Positions 1-10,154 of a DNA stretch of 64,000 nucleotides are shown piece by piece (positions within the stretch are counted from its first letter, which is position 1; the number at the start of each line of letters is the position of its first letter). The DNA is taken from contig CAVONV010000021.1 in assembly GCA_963697355.1 (NCBI GenBank), positions 1 to 64,000 on the forward strand. Reading direction: 5' to 3'. The notes below the pieces were generated by a model that had not been told where the DNA came from, did no database searches, and worked only from the letters and a program-made list of their open reading frames with translations. The DNA comes from CAVONV01 sp963697355. Its GTDB lineage: Bacteria; Acidobacteriota; Vicinamibacteria; Marinacidobacterales; DATDRI01. Both the position numbers and the translations under genes were made by a program.

Positions 1-978
1 TGACGACGTTCTCATCGCGGTTGCGGAAGAGGATGGTGCGCTGGGCGGCGGTGCCCACCGCTGCCGCTTCGGCCAGGATCTTCTGCATCCGGGCGTCGGG
101 CGCGAAGGGTTTGCCCTTCTGGATGCCGATCGAGGCCAGCAACCCGAGAATCTCCGGGTCCTCCGCCGAGTTGGGCTCTTCCTGAACGGTGATGTTGACC
201 TCTTTGAAGAAGGTGGCGTCTTGCGCGTGCAGCGTGTTGAAATCCTCCATGGCCGTGTTGACCCAGTTGACCTCCTTGGGCGCACTGCCCAGCGGGTAGA
301 GGCGGAAATGGTCCTTCATGTTCTTGACCACGGGCTCGGGGTCGAAGTTGGTCATGAAGCCGCGCATGGCCAGCCAGTGGCCGTAGGTCCTCGATTTCTT
401 GACGATGTAGCCGTCGGGGATCGTGCCTTCATGGTCCGGCGGGACCAGCAGGAACTTGCCGCCCTTGCCCTGGTCCGGGCCGGCGTTGCCGAAGTCGGTA
501 AGGTAGTGGAACCAGGCGTCGTCGATGATGCCCAGCACGTTGGGCGGCGTTTCCATGACCATGGGACCACCCTTGAGGTCGATCCACATGAAGGTGTAGA
601 CCACCGTGGTGTTTCCGGTCAGGAGCAAGCCCTTGGAGTCCAGTCGACCTCCCCAGTAGATCATGGTCTCGTTGTCCGGTCCCCACTTCTGGATCCCTTT
701 ACGGAATCCCTGCAGCGAGGCCGCAGGCGTGGTCATGATCATAACTTCCACGGCGCGTGAGAAATCCATGTGGTCCCAGACCTTCTGCGCAGTAGCCTCC
801 GTGGGATATCCGTCGGTGAACTCGAGCGTCCCCAAGCGGGTCTCGGTGCGGTCGGGGGTGATGACGTCGGCCGGGATTTCGGTGGTGTACTTCATCTTGG
901 GCGATTGTGCCGCGGTGGCCGCCAGGCCGGCCGCCACGACTGCGACAAGAAATAGAATGAGAGTGATTTTGCTTTCAT
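1..978 (-). CDS. DUF1254/DUF1214 protein 1 (3' end outside window, frameshifted near start)
   Basis: Third of three tandem DUF1254-family proteins on this strand; its C-terminal DUF1214 part lies beyond the left edge. The readable frame contains the family's DUF1254 part (TDIP/TEIP-type start of the mature chain, a GNTTVVYTFMWIDL strand, PDQGKGGKFLLVPP). The ATG at 978 has an AAGGA Shine-Dalgarno 7 nt upstream, but the frame from it leaves the family frame within five codons. One extra A in the AAAA run just after the start would restore a normal hydrophobic signal segment, so an indel there is likely. It follows protein 2 by about 50 nt and is probably in the same operon. The function of the family is not established; the proteins are exported. 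Confidence 0.75.
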
Positions 979-1031
979 GGTATTTTCCTTTTCTCCAAAG
1001 ATTTCGATGACTATCTCCCTTTTTTTGTTGA

Positions 1032-2599
1032 TTACTGGACCAGCTCGAGCTCGCTGGGCCGCCAGGTCTTGTCGAGCCAGGGCTCGAGCGGACCGTAGGC
1101 GCGGAAGATGATGAACCAGCTCTTCTCGGGGATGGTCTGGATCCAGTTGTTCTCCATTCCGCTCGGGCGCCTTCGGGGCGAAGTAGATGTCGATGGATCC
1201 GTCCGCGTTCGTCTTGATCCCCTCACCCAGGCTGTTGATGCCCGCGGATTGCTGATCGGTCTGCAGCATGGAGCGGGTCTGGGTGTCGTAGATGGTCACC
1301 GACCAGTTGTCCTTCACCGGCACGTTGGGCGGCAGGTGCAGCTTGTAGGTCTTCGCACCGTCCAGCGGCTGGTGCTTCGAGTCCATGCCGGCGATGCCGT
1401 AGTCGGAGCCCACGCCTGGCTTGATGCCGGCCATGGCGGGCGTGACGACGACGGCGTTGTAGTGCATCCACAGGCGCGCGTCGTAGCGGCGGGCGCCGTC
1501 CACCAGGAAGAAGGCATTCCTCGTCCGGGAAGGCCATGACCCACTCGCTGTCCGGGCCGTACATGCGCTGCCCGGGATCGCGCGGAAAGACGGTGTTGGC
1601 GCGGGCGTAGGCATTGCCGATGGCGACGGCCTCGGTGAGCAGCTTCTTCATCCGGGCGTCGGGCTTGAAGGGCTGGCCCTTGACGATGCCGATGGCCGCG
1701 ATCAGGCCGCGGGTTTCGGGTTCGATGAAGCTGATCGGCTCTTTCTGGACGATCTCGTTGAGCCGCTCGAAGTAGCTGAAGTCGTTCGGCGGAACGGTGT
1801 TGTAGTGCTTCCCGGTCATGTTGACGAACTCCGTCTTCGGCGGGTCGTCCTTCTTCGCCAGCGGATAGACCTTGAGGTTGTTCAGGATGTTGTCGGCAGA
1901 CCTCTTGACGTTGGCGGGGTCCTGGACGCTCCCCCGCACGTAGCCACGCATGAAGTTCCAGACCACGTAGCTCGTGGACTTGACGACGAAGTAGCCCTTC
2001 GGCACGTCGCCCTTGTACCCCGGCGGCAGGACGAGGTACTTGCCGCCCTTGCCCTTGTCCGGACCGGCCGCACCGAAGTCGCTCAGGTAGCGCATGTAGC
2101 CATCGTCGAAGACGCCCAGCACGTCGGGCGGGGCCTCGACCACGGTGGGTCCGTCCTTCTCCAGATCGAGGAAGCCCCAGGTGTAGAGCGACGTGTTGTT
2201 GTAGGTCAGCACCAGAGACCGGGAGTCCCCCAGCTGCTCCCAGATCAGAATCTGGTTGCTGTCGCCCGCACCCATGTCCCGGTTCCCCTGGAGCAGGCTG
2301 TAGGTGGACACCGCCGGGATGGTGGCTACGAAGACCTGCGCCGCGCGGGCCCGGTCCATGTAGTCATAGACCTTCTCTTTGGTGTCTCCGATCGGGACGC
2401 CGTCGAAGAAGCCCAGGGTGCCAATGGGGGTCTCCACCTTGTCCGCCGTCGTGATCGACGCCGGGATGTCGGTGGTCATTTTCATCTTGGGAATCGCCTT
2501 CGTTGTCTCGGTCTCGTTGGGGGTCTCGGCCGGCGGCGCGCACGCGGCAACAGCGAGTGCAACGCAGGCTGTGATCGCCATCAGTGTCTTCTTTGTCAT
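1032..2599 (-). CDS. DUF1254/DUF1214 lipoprotein 2 (two frameshifts)
   Basis: The start is the ATG at 2599, with AAGGAG 7 nt upstream. The signal peptide ends in a lipobox (ALAVAAC, Cys about residue 18), so the product is a predicted lipoprotein. The N-terminal half is DUF1254 and the C-terminal half DUF1214, including the strand SIDIYFAPKAP, an NNWIQT motif, and the ending GPLEPWLDKTWRPSELELVQ. Reading frames change near 1520 and near 1160. Comparison with the next gene shows simple one-base indels rather than decay. Gaps of about 33 and 54 nt to its neighbours, all on one strand, fit an operon. No catalytic role is known; names seen for this family are only domain names. Confidence 0.8.
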
Positions 2600-2632
2600 T
2601 TCAATCTCCTTTTCATCCAATCGGTGTTCCGA

Positions 2633-4185
2633 TTACTGAACCAACTCGATCTCACCCGGCCGCCAGGTCTGGTCGATCCAGGGCTCCAGCGGGCCGTACA
2701 TCCTCAGGGCGATGAACCAGCTCTTGCCCGGAACGGTCTGCAGCCAGTTGCTTTCCTGGCCTTCGGGCGCCTTGGGAGCGAAGTAGATGTCGATGGAGCC
2801 GTCGTCGTTCTTCTTCATGCCCTCGCGGTAGCTGTCGAGGGTCGGGAACTGCTGGTCGGTCTGGAGCTGCGAGCGGGTCTGGGTGTCGTACATCGTGACC
2901 GCCCAGAAGTCCTTGACCGGAATGTTCGGCGGCAGATGCAGCTTGTAGGTCTTCGAACCGTCCAGCGGCCGGTGCTTGGAATCCACCGCCGCCATGGCGT
3001 AGTCCGAGCCCTTGCCGGGAACCGTCACCGCCATGGCGGGGGACACGCAGATGTAGCCGAAGTGGAAGAAGACACGCGCATCGAGATTGCGGGCGCCATT
3101 CTTCGTGTAGGTCGTGTCCTTGTCGGCATAGCCCATGACCCAGGCGCTGTCCTTGTCGTAGATGAACTGACCCGGATCCCGCGGGGAGTAGCTGATGGCA
3201 CGGGCGGCGGCGTTGCCGATGGCGGCGGCATCGGTCAGGATCTTCTTCATCCGCGCGTCGGGATTGAAGGGCTTGCCCTTCTCGATGCCGATGGCGGCCA
3301 TCATGCCCTTGGCTTCCGGACCCAGGTAATCCTCGGGCTCCTGCTGGATCAGCGCGTGCAGCTTCTCGAAGGCGCTGAGTCGTTGGGCAGCACCGTGTTC
3401 ATCTCCTTGCCCGAGATGTTGATGAACTCCATCTCCGGGGGATTGGATGCCTTCGCCAGCGGGTAGACCTTCAGGTTGTTGCGGATGTTCTCCGAGGCGG
3501 CCTTGATCCCCTTGTCGAGGTAGCCGCGCATGAAGAGCCACACGCCGTAGGTCTTCGACGGCACGACGAAGTAGCCGTCCGGCACATCGCCCTTGTAGCC
3601 CGGAGGAAGCACCAGGAACTTGCCGCCCTTGCCCTTGTCGGGGCCGGCCACGCCCAGATCCGTCATGTAGAGGAAGGCCATGTCGTCGAGGATGCCCAGC
3701 ATGCCGGTGCGGAAGGTCGACGACCGTGGGGCCGTCCTTCTCGAGGTCGAGGAAGCCGATCGCATACATGGTCGAGGTGTTGCCGGTCAGGAACAGCGAC
3801 TTGGAGTCCATCAAGGTGTCGAAGATGCAGACCTGGTTGCTCGTGGCGCACCCGGCGCTCGCCTGCCCTTCCCGCAACGCGTTGATGGACAGGGCCGGGA
3901 TGGAGTTCAGGTAGACTTCGACCGCCCGCGAGCGGTCGAGATAGTCATAGACGGTGTCGACCGTTTCTTCGTCGGCACGCCGTCGAAGTACTCGAGGGTG
4001 CCGATCGAGGTCTCCACCTTGTCCGGGGCTGTGACCGACGCCGGGATGTCGGTGGTCATCTTCATCTTGGGGATGTCCTTGGTAGTCTCGGTCTCGGTGG
4101 GTGCTTCGGCCGGTGGCGCGCACCCGGCGACGGCGAGTGCAAAGCACGTGGTGAGTGCGATGAAGTAGGTCCTTGTTTCGTTCAT
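2633..4185 (-). CDS. DUF1254/DUF1214 lipoprotein 3 (three frameshifts)
   Basis: The start ATG at 4185 has a strong AGGAGG 5 nt upstream. The lipobox is LAVAGC. The DUF1254 part (GTLEYFDGVP, PDKGKGGKFLVLPPGYKGD) and the DUF1214 part (DTQTRSQLQTDQQ, FAPKAPEG, NWLQTVPGKSWF) are both complete once frames are joined near 3960, 3715 and 3385. It is closely related to the downstream lipoprotein 2, and all three copies keep a negatively charged lipoprotein linker rich in E/T/K. It is the first DUF1254 gene after the barrel and the small protein in this leftward operon. The indels look like sequence errors because protein similarity continues on both sides of each. Confidence 0.8.
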
Positions 4186-4229
4186 GATTGCCTCCTAAGT
4201 CTCTTTTCCAAAAGTGATCTCGGCGATGT

Positions 4230-4494
4230 TCATGCTTCGTCTGCGATCTGCTCCACCTTGAGGATCGGCAGGTGAAGCGAATAAAGGGTTTCGAGCACGC
4301 CGCTCAGCTCGGCTTGGTCGCGGATGCTGCCCGACCAGGGTCGTTTGAGGGATTCTACCGGCCTGACTGGTGGCGGTGATCGCCAGGCCGCCGAGCCGGT
4401 CGCTCCAGTCGGCGCTCAAATCGCCCTGGACCACGATGCGATAGGTGGCGGGTCCGCCGAATTCGATGTCCTTGTGATGATCCGACGTCGGCAT
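4230..4494 (-). CDS. small conserved protein, about 87 aa (one frameshift)
   Basis: The start ATG at 4494 lies just after the barrel gene stop. The N-terminus resembles a sensory or binding beta sheet (YRIVVQGDLSADWSDRLGG). After a one-base insertion in a GGGC run near 4325 it continues as SIRDQAELSGVLETLYSLHL, ending at 4230. The pairing of TTLVG with DQAELSGVLETL closely resembles a short domain common in small bacterial proteins of unknown function (TTLTG...DQAALHGLL). It sits between the outer-membrane barrel and the three DUF1254 lipoprotein genes, all on one strand with short gaps, so it is probably cotranscribed. No function can be named. Confidence 0.6.
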
Positions 4495-4508
4495 GATTGA
4501 ACCTCCCG

Positions 4509-5336
4509 TCATTTCGCCGCGATCGGGAACATGAAGTTGACCTGGACTCGGATTTGGCTGCCGGCGGCGCCCTCCGGATGTTCCGAGTTGTAGTAGTAGC
4601 CGAAAAGGAGGTTGACGGGGCGTGAGCCGAAGCGGGTCACCTTGGAGACCTGGAGCCCCCAGGGGATCGTCCATCGGTTGCCGGAGTCCGCCTTCCAGTT
4701 GGCGGTGACGATCGGTACCGTTCCGATGGCCCAGCCACCTCCGAAGTTGTAGTTGACGAAGTACTGGGCCGTGAATTGGTTGGTGTCGTCACGGTCACCG
4801 TCGCCCGCCACCGACCACACATTGCTCACCAGCCCACCCATGGTCCAGCGTCCGATCTGTAAAAAGACGACCCCCGATGGGCCTAGCCCGAACTTGCCGG
4901 AGCCCAGGACCTCGGGATTCGAGGCGCTGGGGAGGTTGAAGGAGGGTCCGACTCCCCAGGTCAACTTGCCGCTCTTGGCCGGTGACAAAAACAAGGTCAT
5001 GTTGGTGTCGCCAAAGCCGAAAGTGGAGTCGGTCTCCCCTTGCGGCACGCTGTTGACGGGGATAATGGTGCGGGCGATGACGTTCCACTTCTCGCCCGGA
5101 AACGGGATCACCGGCTGCACGTTGAGGTTGAACAAGGTGCGCTCGTACGGTCCGGCACCCAAATTGTAGTTGGCCTGCATCGGCAAGGTGACCAACGTCG
5201 CGAGGGGGTTCTGGGCCGCCTTGGCCAGGGCCGCCGCATCCGTTGCCGCCTCCTGTGCCGTAGCAGCCCCGCACAAAGCCGGCGAGTAGATCATGGCCAG
5301 CGTTAGTAGTGGTATCAGTGGTATCCAAGCTCTCAT
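4509..5336 (-). CDS. outer-membrane beta-barrel protein, transporter-like
   Basis: 275 residues. The start ATG at 5336 was chosen because AGGGAGGA lies 5 nt upstream and a clear signal peptide follows (WIPLIPLLTLAMIYSPALCG). The mature part has alternating aromatic/hydrophobic strands, repeated GFGDTN/WGVGPSF motifs and a terminal strand ending FMFPIAAK. This is the pattern of the barrel family often misnamed neuromedin U, related to PF13557 MetA-pathway proteins. It is the first gene of the leftward operon that continues with the small protein and three DUF1254 proteins. A MalT-type promoter element lies about 70-130 nt upstream of the start. The substrate is unknown. Confidence 0.8.
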   Translation of the reverse strand: MRAWIPLIPLLTLAMIYSPALCGAATAQEAATDAAALAKAAQNPLATLVTLPMQANYNLGAGPYERTLFNLNVQPVIPFPGEKWNVIARTIIPVNSVPQGETDSTFGFGDTNMTLFLSPAKSGKLTWGVGPSFNLPSASNPEVLGSGKFGLGPSGVVFLQIGRWTMGGLVSNVWSVAGDGDRDDTNQFTAQYFVNYNFGGGWAIGTVPIVTANWKADSGNRWTIPWGLQVSKVTRFGSRPVNLLFGYYYNSEHPEGAAGSQIRVQVNFMFPIAAK

Positions 5337-5403
5337 GCCGTTCCTCCCTGAGGTCACAACGTCCGTGTCGGAGCCGAGTGCCATGACGGCCCCCAGTCAC
5401 AGG

Positions 5404-5463
5404 TGAGTTTAGTCGCTACCGCCTGTCTGCGAATCCCTAAAGTGAGGGGAAAATAAGGGGGTT
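5404..5463 (-). promoter_or_regulatory. MalT-box-like promoter, site a
   Basis: Reading leftwards: a C-rich box CCCTTATTTTCCCC, then GGGATTCGC (5437-5429), 17 nt, then TAAACTCA (5411-5404). It drives the leftward barrel/DUF1254 operon, whose first ATG is at 5336. The GGGAT core resembles the E. coli MalT box (GGGGA-T/G-GAGG), and a box 17 bp before a -10-like element is where MalT-type activators sit. Binding by the nearby LAL regulators is inferred. Confidence 0.55.
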
Positions 5464-5730
5464 TGCAGAAAAAAACGGAACTCAGCCCGAATGGCGATTC
5501 AGGATCCCCATTGCTTCAAAGATTCTCCGGTATGTTCCTGACGGTCGAACGGTTTTCCGGTGAGGTAAAGGAAACCGGTCTTCCCGCTCGCATGCCGCGT
5601 CGGAGTCTTTCTCTCGCGTTGCTCGATTCCTGCTTCTACGGGAAGCAATACGCTATCCGGCCTTCCGCCGCTGGAAGTAGGAAGATTCGTTCCAAGAAAT
5701 CTCCGCTTACGCCTGTAATCCCTTATTTCC

Positions 5731-5787
5731 CCCTCATTTCCCCCTTGTTTCAGGGGATTCGCGGCTGCACATCAACACGTAAACTCA
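5731..5787 (+). promoter_or_regulatory. MalT-box-like promoter, site b
   Basis: CCCTCATTTCCCCC, then TTGTTTCA, GGGGATTCGC, exactly 17 nt, then TAAACTCA. A second CCCTTATTTCCCC copy lies immediately upstream (5720-5732). The arrangement matches site a base for base in the box and -10 positions although the spacers differ, which indicates selection. It precedes the PF13557 gene starting at 5849. Sites a and b lie back to back between divergent operons. Confidence 0.6.
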
Positions 5788-5848
5788 TTTGTGGACTCAG
5801 GGTCGAAATGCCACTTCGGCGCCGACCCAAAATTAAGGAGTGACAAAA

Positions 5849-6817
5849 ATGCCGAAACGTTACCACGTCGTCTCTGGTCTCCTGTGTTTGGCTCTGGTCG
5901 TGGCCGCTGGCCAGGCCCAGGCCCAGTTCTCGGGCGCCCACACCAAGGGCGATTTCGGGATCCAATCGGGGAGCCAGGCGGCTCCCGGCTTCTACCTCGC
6001 GGTGATGGTCCTGCGCTACGACGGCGATACCCTCCGGGACCGAAATGGTGACCCCATCCGTGTCGACCCCGAGGGGCGGGGTTCCCTCGTCGCGAACGGT
6101 TTCGCCCCGGGCATCGTGTTCACGAGCGACTTCAAGATCTTTGGCGCGAACTACGGCTTCATGGCCTTTCCCGCCCTCACCAACAACGCCCTGGAGATCC
6201 CCATCTTGGACCTCGAGAGCCGCACCGATACCGGCTTCGGCGACACGTACCTCCAGCCTCTCAACCTCGGCTGGCATACGGGACGGGCGGACTTCATCGC
6301 CGGCCTCGGGCTGTATGCCCCCACCGGGAGCTACGACCCGGACGCCTCGGACAACCTCGGCCTGGGAATGTGGACCTTCGAGCCGTTCGTCGGGACGACA
6401 CTCTACTTCGACGAAAAGAAGAGCTGGTCCTTCGCAGCCACCGCCTTCTACGAGACCCATACGAAGAAGAAGGATACCGACATCAAGGTCGGTGACGTCC
6501 TCACCCTGGAGGGCGGCCTCGGCAAGTCCTTCATGGAAGGTGCTCTCATCGTGGGCGTCACCTACTACGCGCAATGGAAGGTGACCGCTGACGACGTGGG
6601 TCGGGATCTCGAGATGCTGCTGGAAGGACGAATGCTCGGAAAGAACAGGGTGTTCGGGATCGGGCCTGAGGTCACGGTACCCATCGCGACCAAGAGCAAG
6701 CTGATCGCGCTGATCGACGTTCGCTACTTCTGGGAGTCGGGTGCGCGGACGACGGTGGAGGGGCAGAACCTCGTGGTTACAGTGACCTTCCCCATCCCGA
6801 GCGTGTCACTGCAGTAG
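5849..6817 (+). CDS. PF13557-type outer-membrane transporter (MetA-pathway of phenol degradation family)
   Basis: 322 residues. The ATG at 5849 is preferred to the GTG at 5840 because AAGGAG ends 8 nt before it. A signal peptide (VVSGLLCLALVVAAGQAQAQ) is followed by a beta-rich chain with family motifs: APGFYLAVMVLRYDGD, GFGDTYLQPLNLGWHTGRAD, GLYAPTGSYDP and a final amphipathic strand ending in PIPSVSLQ. Such proteins form outer-membrane barrels and are linked in some bacteria to uptake of aromatic or other hydrophobic compounds; the substrate here is unknown. It is transcribed singly from the promoter at site b, divergent from the DUF1254 operon, and intact in frame, unlike its neighbours. 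Confidence 0.85.
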   Translation: MPKRYHVVSGLLCLALVVAAGQAQAQFSGAHTKGDFGIQSGSQAAPGFYLAVMVLRYDGDTLRDRNGDPIRVDPEGRGSLVANGFAPGIVFTSDFKIFGANYGFMAFPALTNNALEIPILDLESRTDTGFGDTYLQPLNLGWHTGRADFIAGLGLYAPTGSYDPDASDNLGLGMWTFEPFVGTTLYFDEKKSWSFAATAFYETHTKKKDTDIKVGDVLTLEGGLGKSFMEGALIVGVTYYAQWKVTADDVGRDLEMLLEGRMLGKNRVFGIGPEVTVPIATKSKLIALIDVRYFWESGARTTVEGQNLVVTVTFPIPSVSLQ

Positions 6818-7030
6818 GGACAGATGATGATTGAGGTCCGCGTAACGGCCGAAAAGTAAATACCCGATGAGAGGTAATAGCCGCAGTCGCGAAACGTTCC
6901 CTCGTGACTTTGTTCTGCTGCTTTGTGCTCTTCCTTGATCATTGTATTCTTGCCCGTTTCCTCTGCCAGATTTCGGAAGTTCTGAATCTTGCTATGCAAG
7001 CCAGAGGCTTTCATCCGTACACTCGCGCCT

Positions 7031-7065
7031 ATCTGCAAATCCCCGGAAACGAGGGGGAATGAGGG
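7031..7065 (-). promoter_or_regulatory. MalT-box-like element, site c, in a gene-free gap
   Basis: Leftward-reading CCCTCATTCCCCC, CGTTTCC, GGGGATTTGC. It matches sites a, b, d and e in the boxes, but no TAAACT-like element lies 17 nt on. The 6818-7197 gap between two convergent genes holds nothing else I can support. The site faces the 3' end of the barrel gene, so it may be a decoy, an antisense promoter, or a relic. Confidence 0.4.
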
Positions 7066-7197
7066 AGATTAAGTCACAAATCAACAGACCTCGTGACGCT
7101 TGCCTGAAGGCGACACGTCACTTAAAGAATCATAGGCCCGGATGGCTTCATGGGAACGATGGGGTATCAGGGCAGAGGCCTTGGCTGGGTACGTGAA

Positions 7198-9967
7198 TCA
7201 ACGGGGATTTAGGATCTTTAAGGTGACGGCGCGGTCGACCGCTTCCCGGCGGCCCGTCACTTGAAGCTTCTCGTAGATGTGCTTGAGGTGGTCGTTCACA
7301 GTGTGGACCGATATAAACAGCCGCTCTGCGATCTCCTTGTTCTGGAAACGGTCGGCCAGAAGCTCGAGGACGTCGATCTCGCGCGGGCTGAGGGCATCGA
7401 GCTCGAGCATACCTGTTGTACGTGACGGTTCAGCGCGTGGCGTCGGCGATGTCTCGGCGGAGGCTGCCGCACCTCCGTACTCGAACGCGGCCAGTACCTG
7501 GCGGACGAATCTCTTCGTGCTCGCCTTCGAAGTCTAGACGCTCGAGCATCCCCTTCATCACCGGCCCGGCCTCGACGAAGGGGCGGACCCATCCCCCTGG
7601 TTCCGCCATAGCCATGGCTTCTTTCAGGAAATTCAGAGCCTCGTCGGCGCGTCCCTGCCTTTCGAGAGCCAGAGATTGAAGAACCGCGACCTCGATGGTC
7701 TGGCACGTTAAGTGCCAGGTCTCGCATCGTTGGCGAAGGGTCGCGAGCCGCTCGGTCGCCTCCTGAAGGTTGGCATTGGACCCGGCCGCAATCAAAACTC
7801 TCGCCTGCGTGATCCAAGGGACCTCGAGCCAGATCCAGAGCTCGTACATCTTCGCGTCGCGCGGAAGCGTTCGCGCCCAGTCGACCGCGCGCGCCCGATC
7901 GCCCCGCAGCAGCGCGATTCGGGCACGGCACGAATCCGTGACCGACTGACAGGACGCGTCGCCCGTCTCGGTGGCAAAGTCCCGCAGACGAGAGACCACC
8001 TCCGCGGCCTCCTCAGACCGCCCCTTCAGCTGGTGTGCAAGCGCCAGCCCTGCCAGGGCATCGACCGCCCTGCGGGGCCATAGCCATCGGAGCTGTGACG
8101 AGGCGAACGCAAAGTGGCGCACCGCCCCATCGAGCTCGCCGGAATGCCAGTAGCTGCAGGCGAGCAGGTAGTCGGCCCAGATTTTCAAGTTGGCGGCACC
8201 GCTCTCGGTCGCGAGCGACAGTAATCGTTGAGCAGCACTCCGAGCTCGAGCGAGCTCGCCACCCAGCAGGTGAACCACGGCCAGCGCAATCCATAGAGCA
8301 GCGCGGTACTGAACCGCGGATCCATCGACTTCCGCGATCCGGTCCTCCAATCCTCGAATCGCTTGCTCCTCCTGGCCGGCAAGGGAACGCGCCAGCGCCA
8401 GTTGCGTGTGGACGAAGCGCTGGATGAGCAGTTGCGTCCCCTCGAGCAACCTCGAGGCTTGTTCGAGATAACGTACGCTTCGTTCGCCCTGACCGTCCCA
8501 GTACCGGAGATACCCCTTGAAGAACGCGACCTCAGCGGCGAGCTCCCGATCGTCAGGTTGGCCCTCTTGGACAAGCGCATCGACTCGCTCGATAAGAGGC
8601 GCGAGTCGCTCCGTGGTCACCTGGGGGTAGAGTATGAATGCCTCGGTCAGAAGCAGCTTGAGTCGCTCTTTTCGGGTAGCTACCGGAAGCATGGCGAGCC
8701 ACCGAGCGACGACGTCCAACCGACCCAGATTGATCTCACCACTCCGGTGCCTTTCGACGATATCGGCCGCACGCGCGACATCCCTTGCCGCCAGAGCATG
8801 CTCGATCGACTCGGTGATCAGCCCCTGGGACTCGAACCACGTACCGGCCCGGGAATGAAGCGTCGCGATCTCCGTCGCGCCGGTGCTTTGCTGCAGCTGC
8901 CTCCTCAGGAGATTCTGAAACAGGTGGTGAAACCGGAACCACTCGCTTCGTGCATCGAGGGATATGATGAATAGGTTGTTCCGCTGTAACAGCTCTACGA
9001 GCTCCCGGCCACTGAGCCCCGGCGGTGCCGAGGTCGCATCAGGGAAGCAGACCACGTCGAGGACCTCCGGACAGAAGCGGTCGAGGATCGAGGATCTGAG
9101 GATGCAGTCTCGGACCTCGGGCGGCTGCCCGGCCAGCACCTCCCGGAGCAAGTACTCCTGCGTGTGGGGGAGGCCCCCGTGCAGGTCATTAATAAAGGAA
9201 TCAGCGTTTTCGACGTGACGCAGAGCCAGCGACACCAAGTGCAGACCGACCGCCCACCCCTCCACCTCATTCTGCAGGTTGGCGAGCGCGTCCTCACTGA
9301 CCGCGATCTTCGCCGTCATTGCCAAAAGCTCGGCGGTCTCCGATTCGGTGAACCGCAGATCCTGCAGCCGCAACTCCCTCAAACGGTTCCCTGCACGGAG
9401 CGCCGACAGCCCCAACGGAGGATCGTGCCGAGTCGTGAGGACCAAACGCAGAGGATGGGGAGGATGCTCGAGGAGCTGGGTGAAGAGCTCGTGGACGGTC
9501 GACGACGGTGCAATGCGGTGATAGTCATCTAGAACCAGAACGAAGGGCGTGTCGAGAACGTCTAGCTCGTTGGCCAGGCTGCGAGCCACCACCGGGACCG
9601 GGGGCAGATTGGCGGCGTGCAACAGCGTGGCCGTCTCCCGGCACGACTCAGGGAAAAGACTCTCAACCGCGGCGAGGAAGTAGGCGACGAACGGTTCCAG
9701 CTCACTATCTGTCCGGTCCAGCGACACCCAGGCACAAGGATGATCCAGCGACTCGGCCCAGTGGCTGACCAGCATGCTCTTGCCATAGCCGGGTGGCGCC
9801 GAAACCAACGTCAACGGCGTCTCCAACCCGAGGTCCATTTGCTCGTGCAACCGCTGTCGGCGCACGATATCCCCGGTCACCTTTGGACGGTGCAGCTTGG
9901 TCCGCAGGATCGAGTCGCCGTAACGCTCCCCTTTCTTTGTCAAATGACGCCTCCGAGCAAAATTCAA
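7198..9967 (-). CDS. LAL-type (MalT-like) LuxR family transcriptional activator 1 (one frameshift)
   Basis: About 920 residues, the normal size for large ATP-binding regulators of the LuxR family. The N-terminal STAND ATPase begins SILRTKLHRP, with Walker A APPGYGKS at about residues 58-65 and Walker B FVLVLDDYHR at about 145. A long TPR-like helical region follows, then a C-terminal LuxR helix-turn-helix (LSPREIDVLELLADRFQNKE, ISVHTVNDHLKHIYEKL). The frame breaks near 7523, in the linker just before the helix-turn-helix; a one-base correction joins both halves. MalT is activated by a sugar ligand and ATP; the inducer here is unknown. It diverges from the DUF2092 gene across promoter site d. 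A diverged second copy lies at 15.4-18.1 kb. Confidence 0.9.
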
Positions 9968-10015
9968 CGCAGAATTGTCCCATATTGAGCATTAAAATGC
10001 AGTAGATTCTGCAAC

Positions 10016-10072
10016 CCCTCATTTCCCCCTTATTTCTGGGGATGCGCGGAGCGGCGGCGCGATGCAAACTAT
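10016..10072 (+). promoter_or_regulatory. MalT-box-like promoter, site d
   Basis: CCCTCATTTCCCCC, TTATTTCT, GGGGATGCGC, then 17 nt and CAAACTAT. It lies between the divergent LAL regulator and the DUF2092 gene, reading towards DUF2092. The spacing equals that of sites a and b. The whole intergenic region is nearly identical to that of the second block at 18.2 kb. Confidence 0.6.
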
Positions 10073-10154
10073 GAGGGTCGGCGAAGACCCGACCCGCCTG
10101 GCTCGTACCGCCCCGAACATTCCGAGCGGTGGGTCGAGAAAACGAGGTTTCCGA

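Noticed and set aside
1805..3466. A 553-codon open frame on the plus strand
   Set aside because: It lies antisense to the DUF1254 genes, has no signal, no ribosome-binding site and no domain. It is a shadow of the high-GC codon use.
6724..7038. A 104-codon minus-strand frame facing site c
   Set aside because: It overlaps the barrel gene by 94 nt, has no ribosome-binding site for any ATG, and shows no motif beyond one CPYC.
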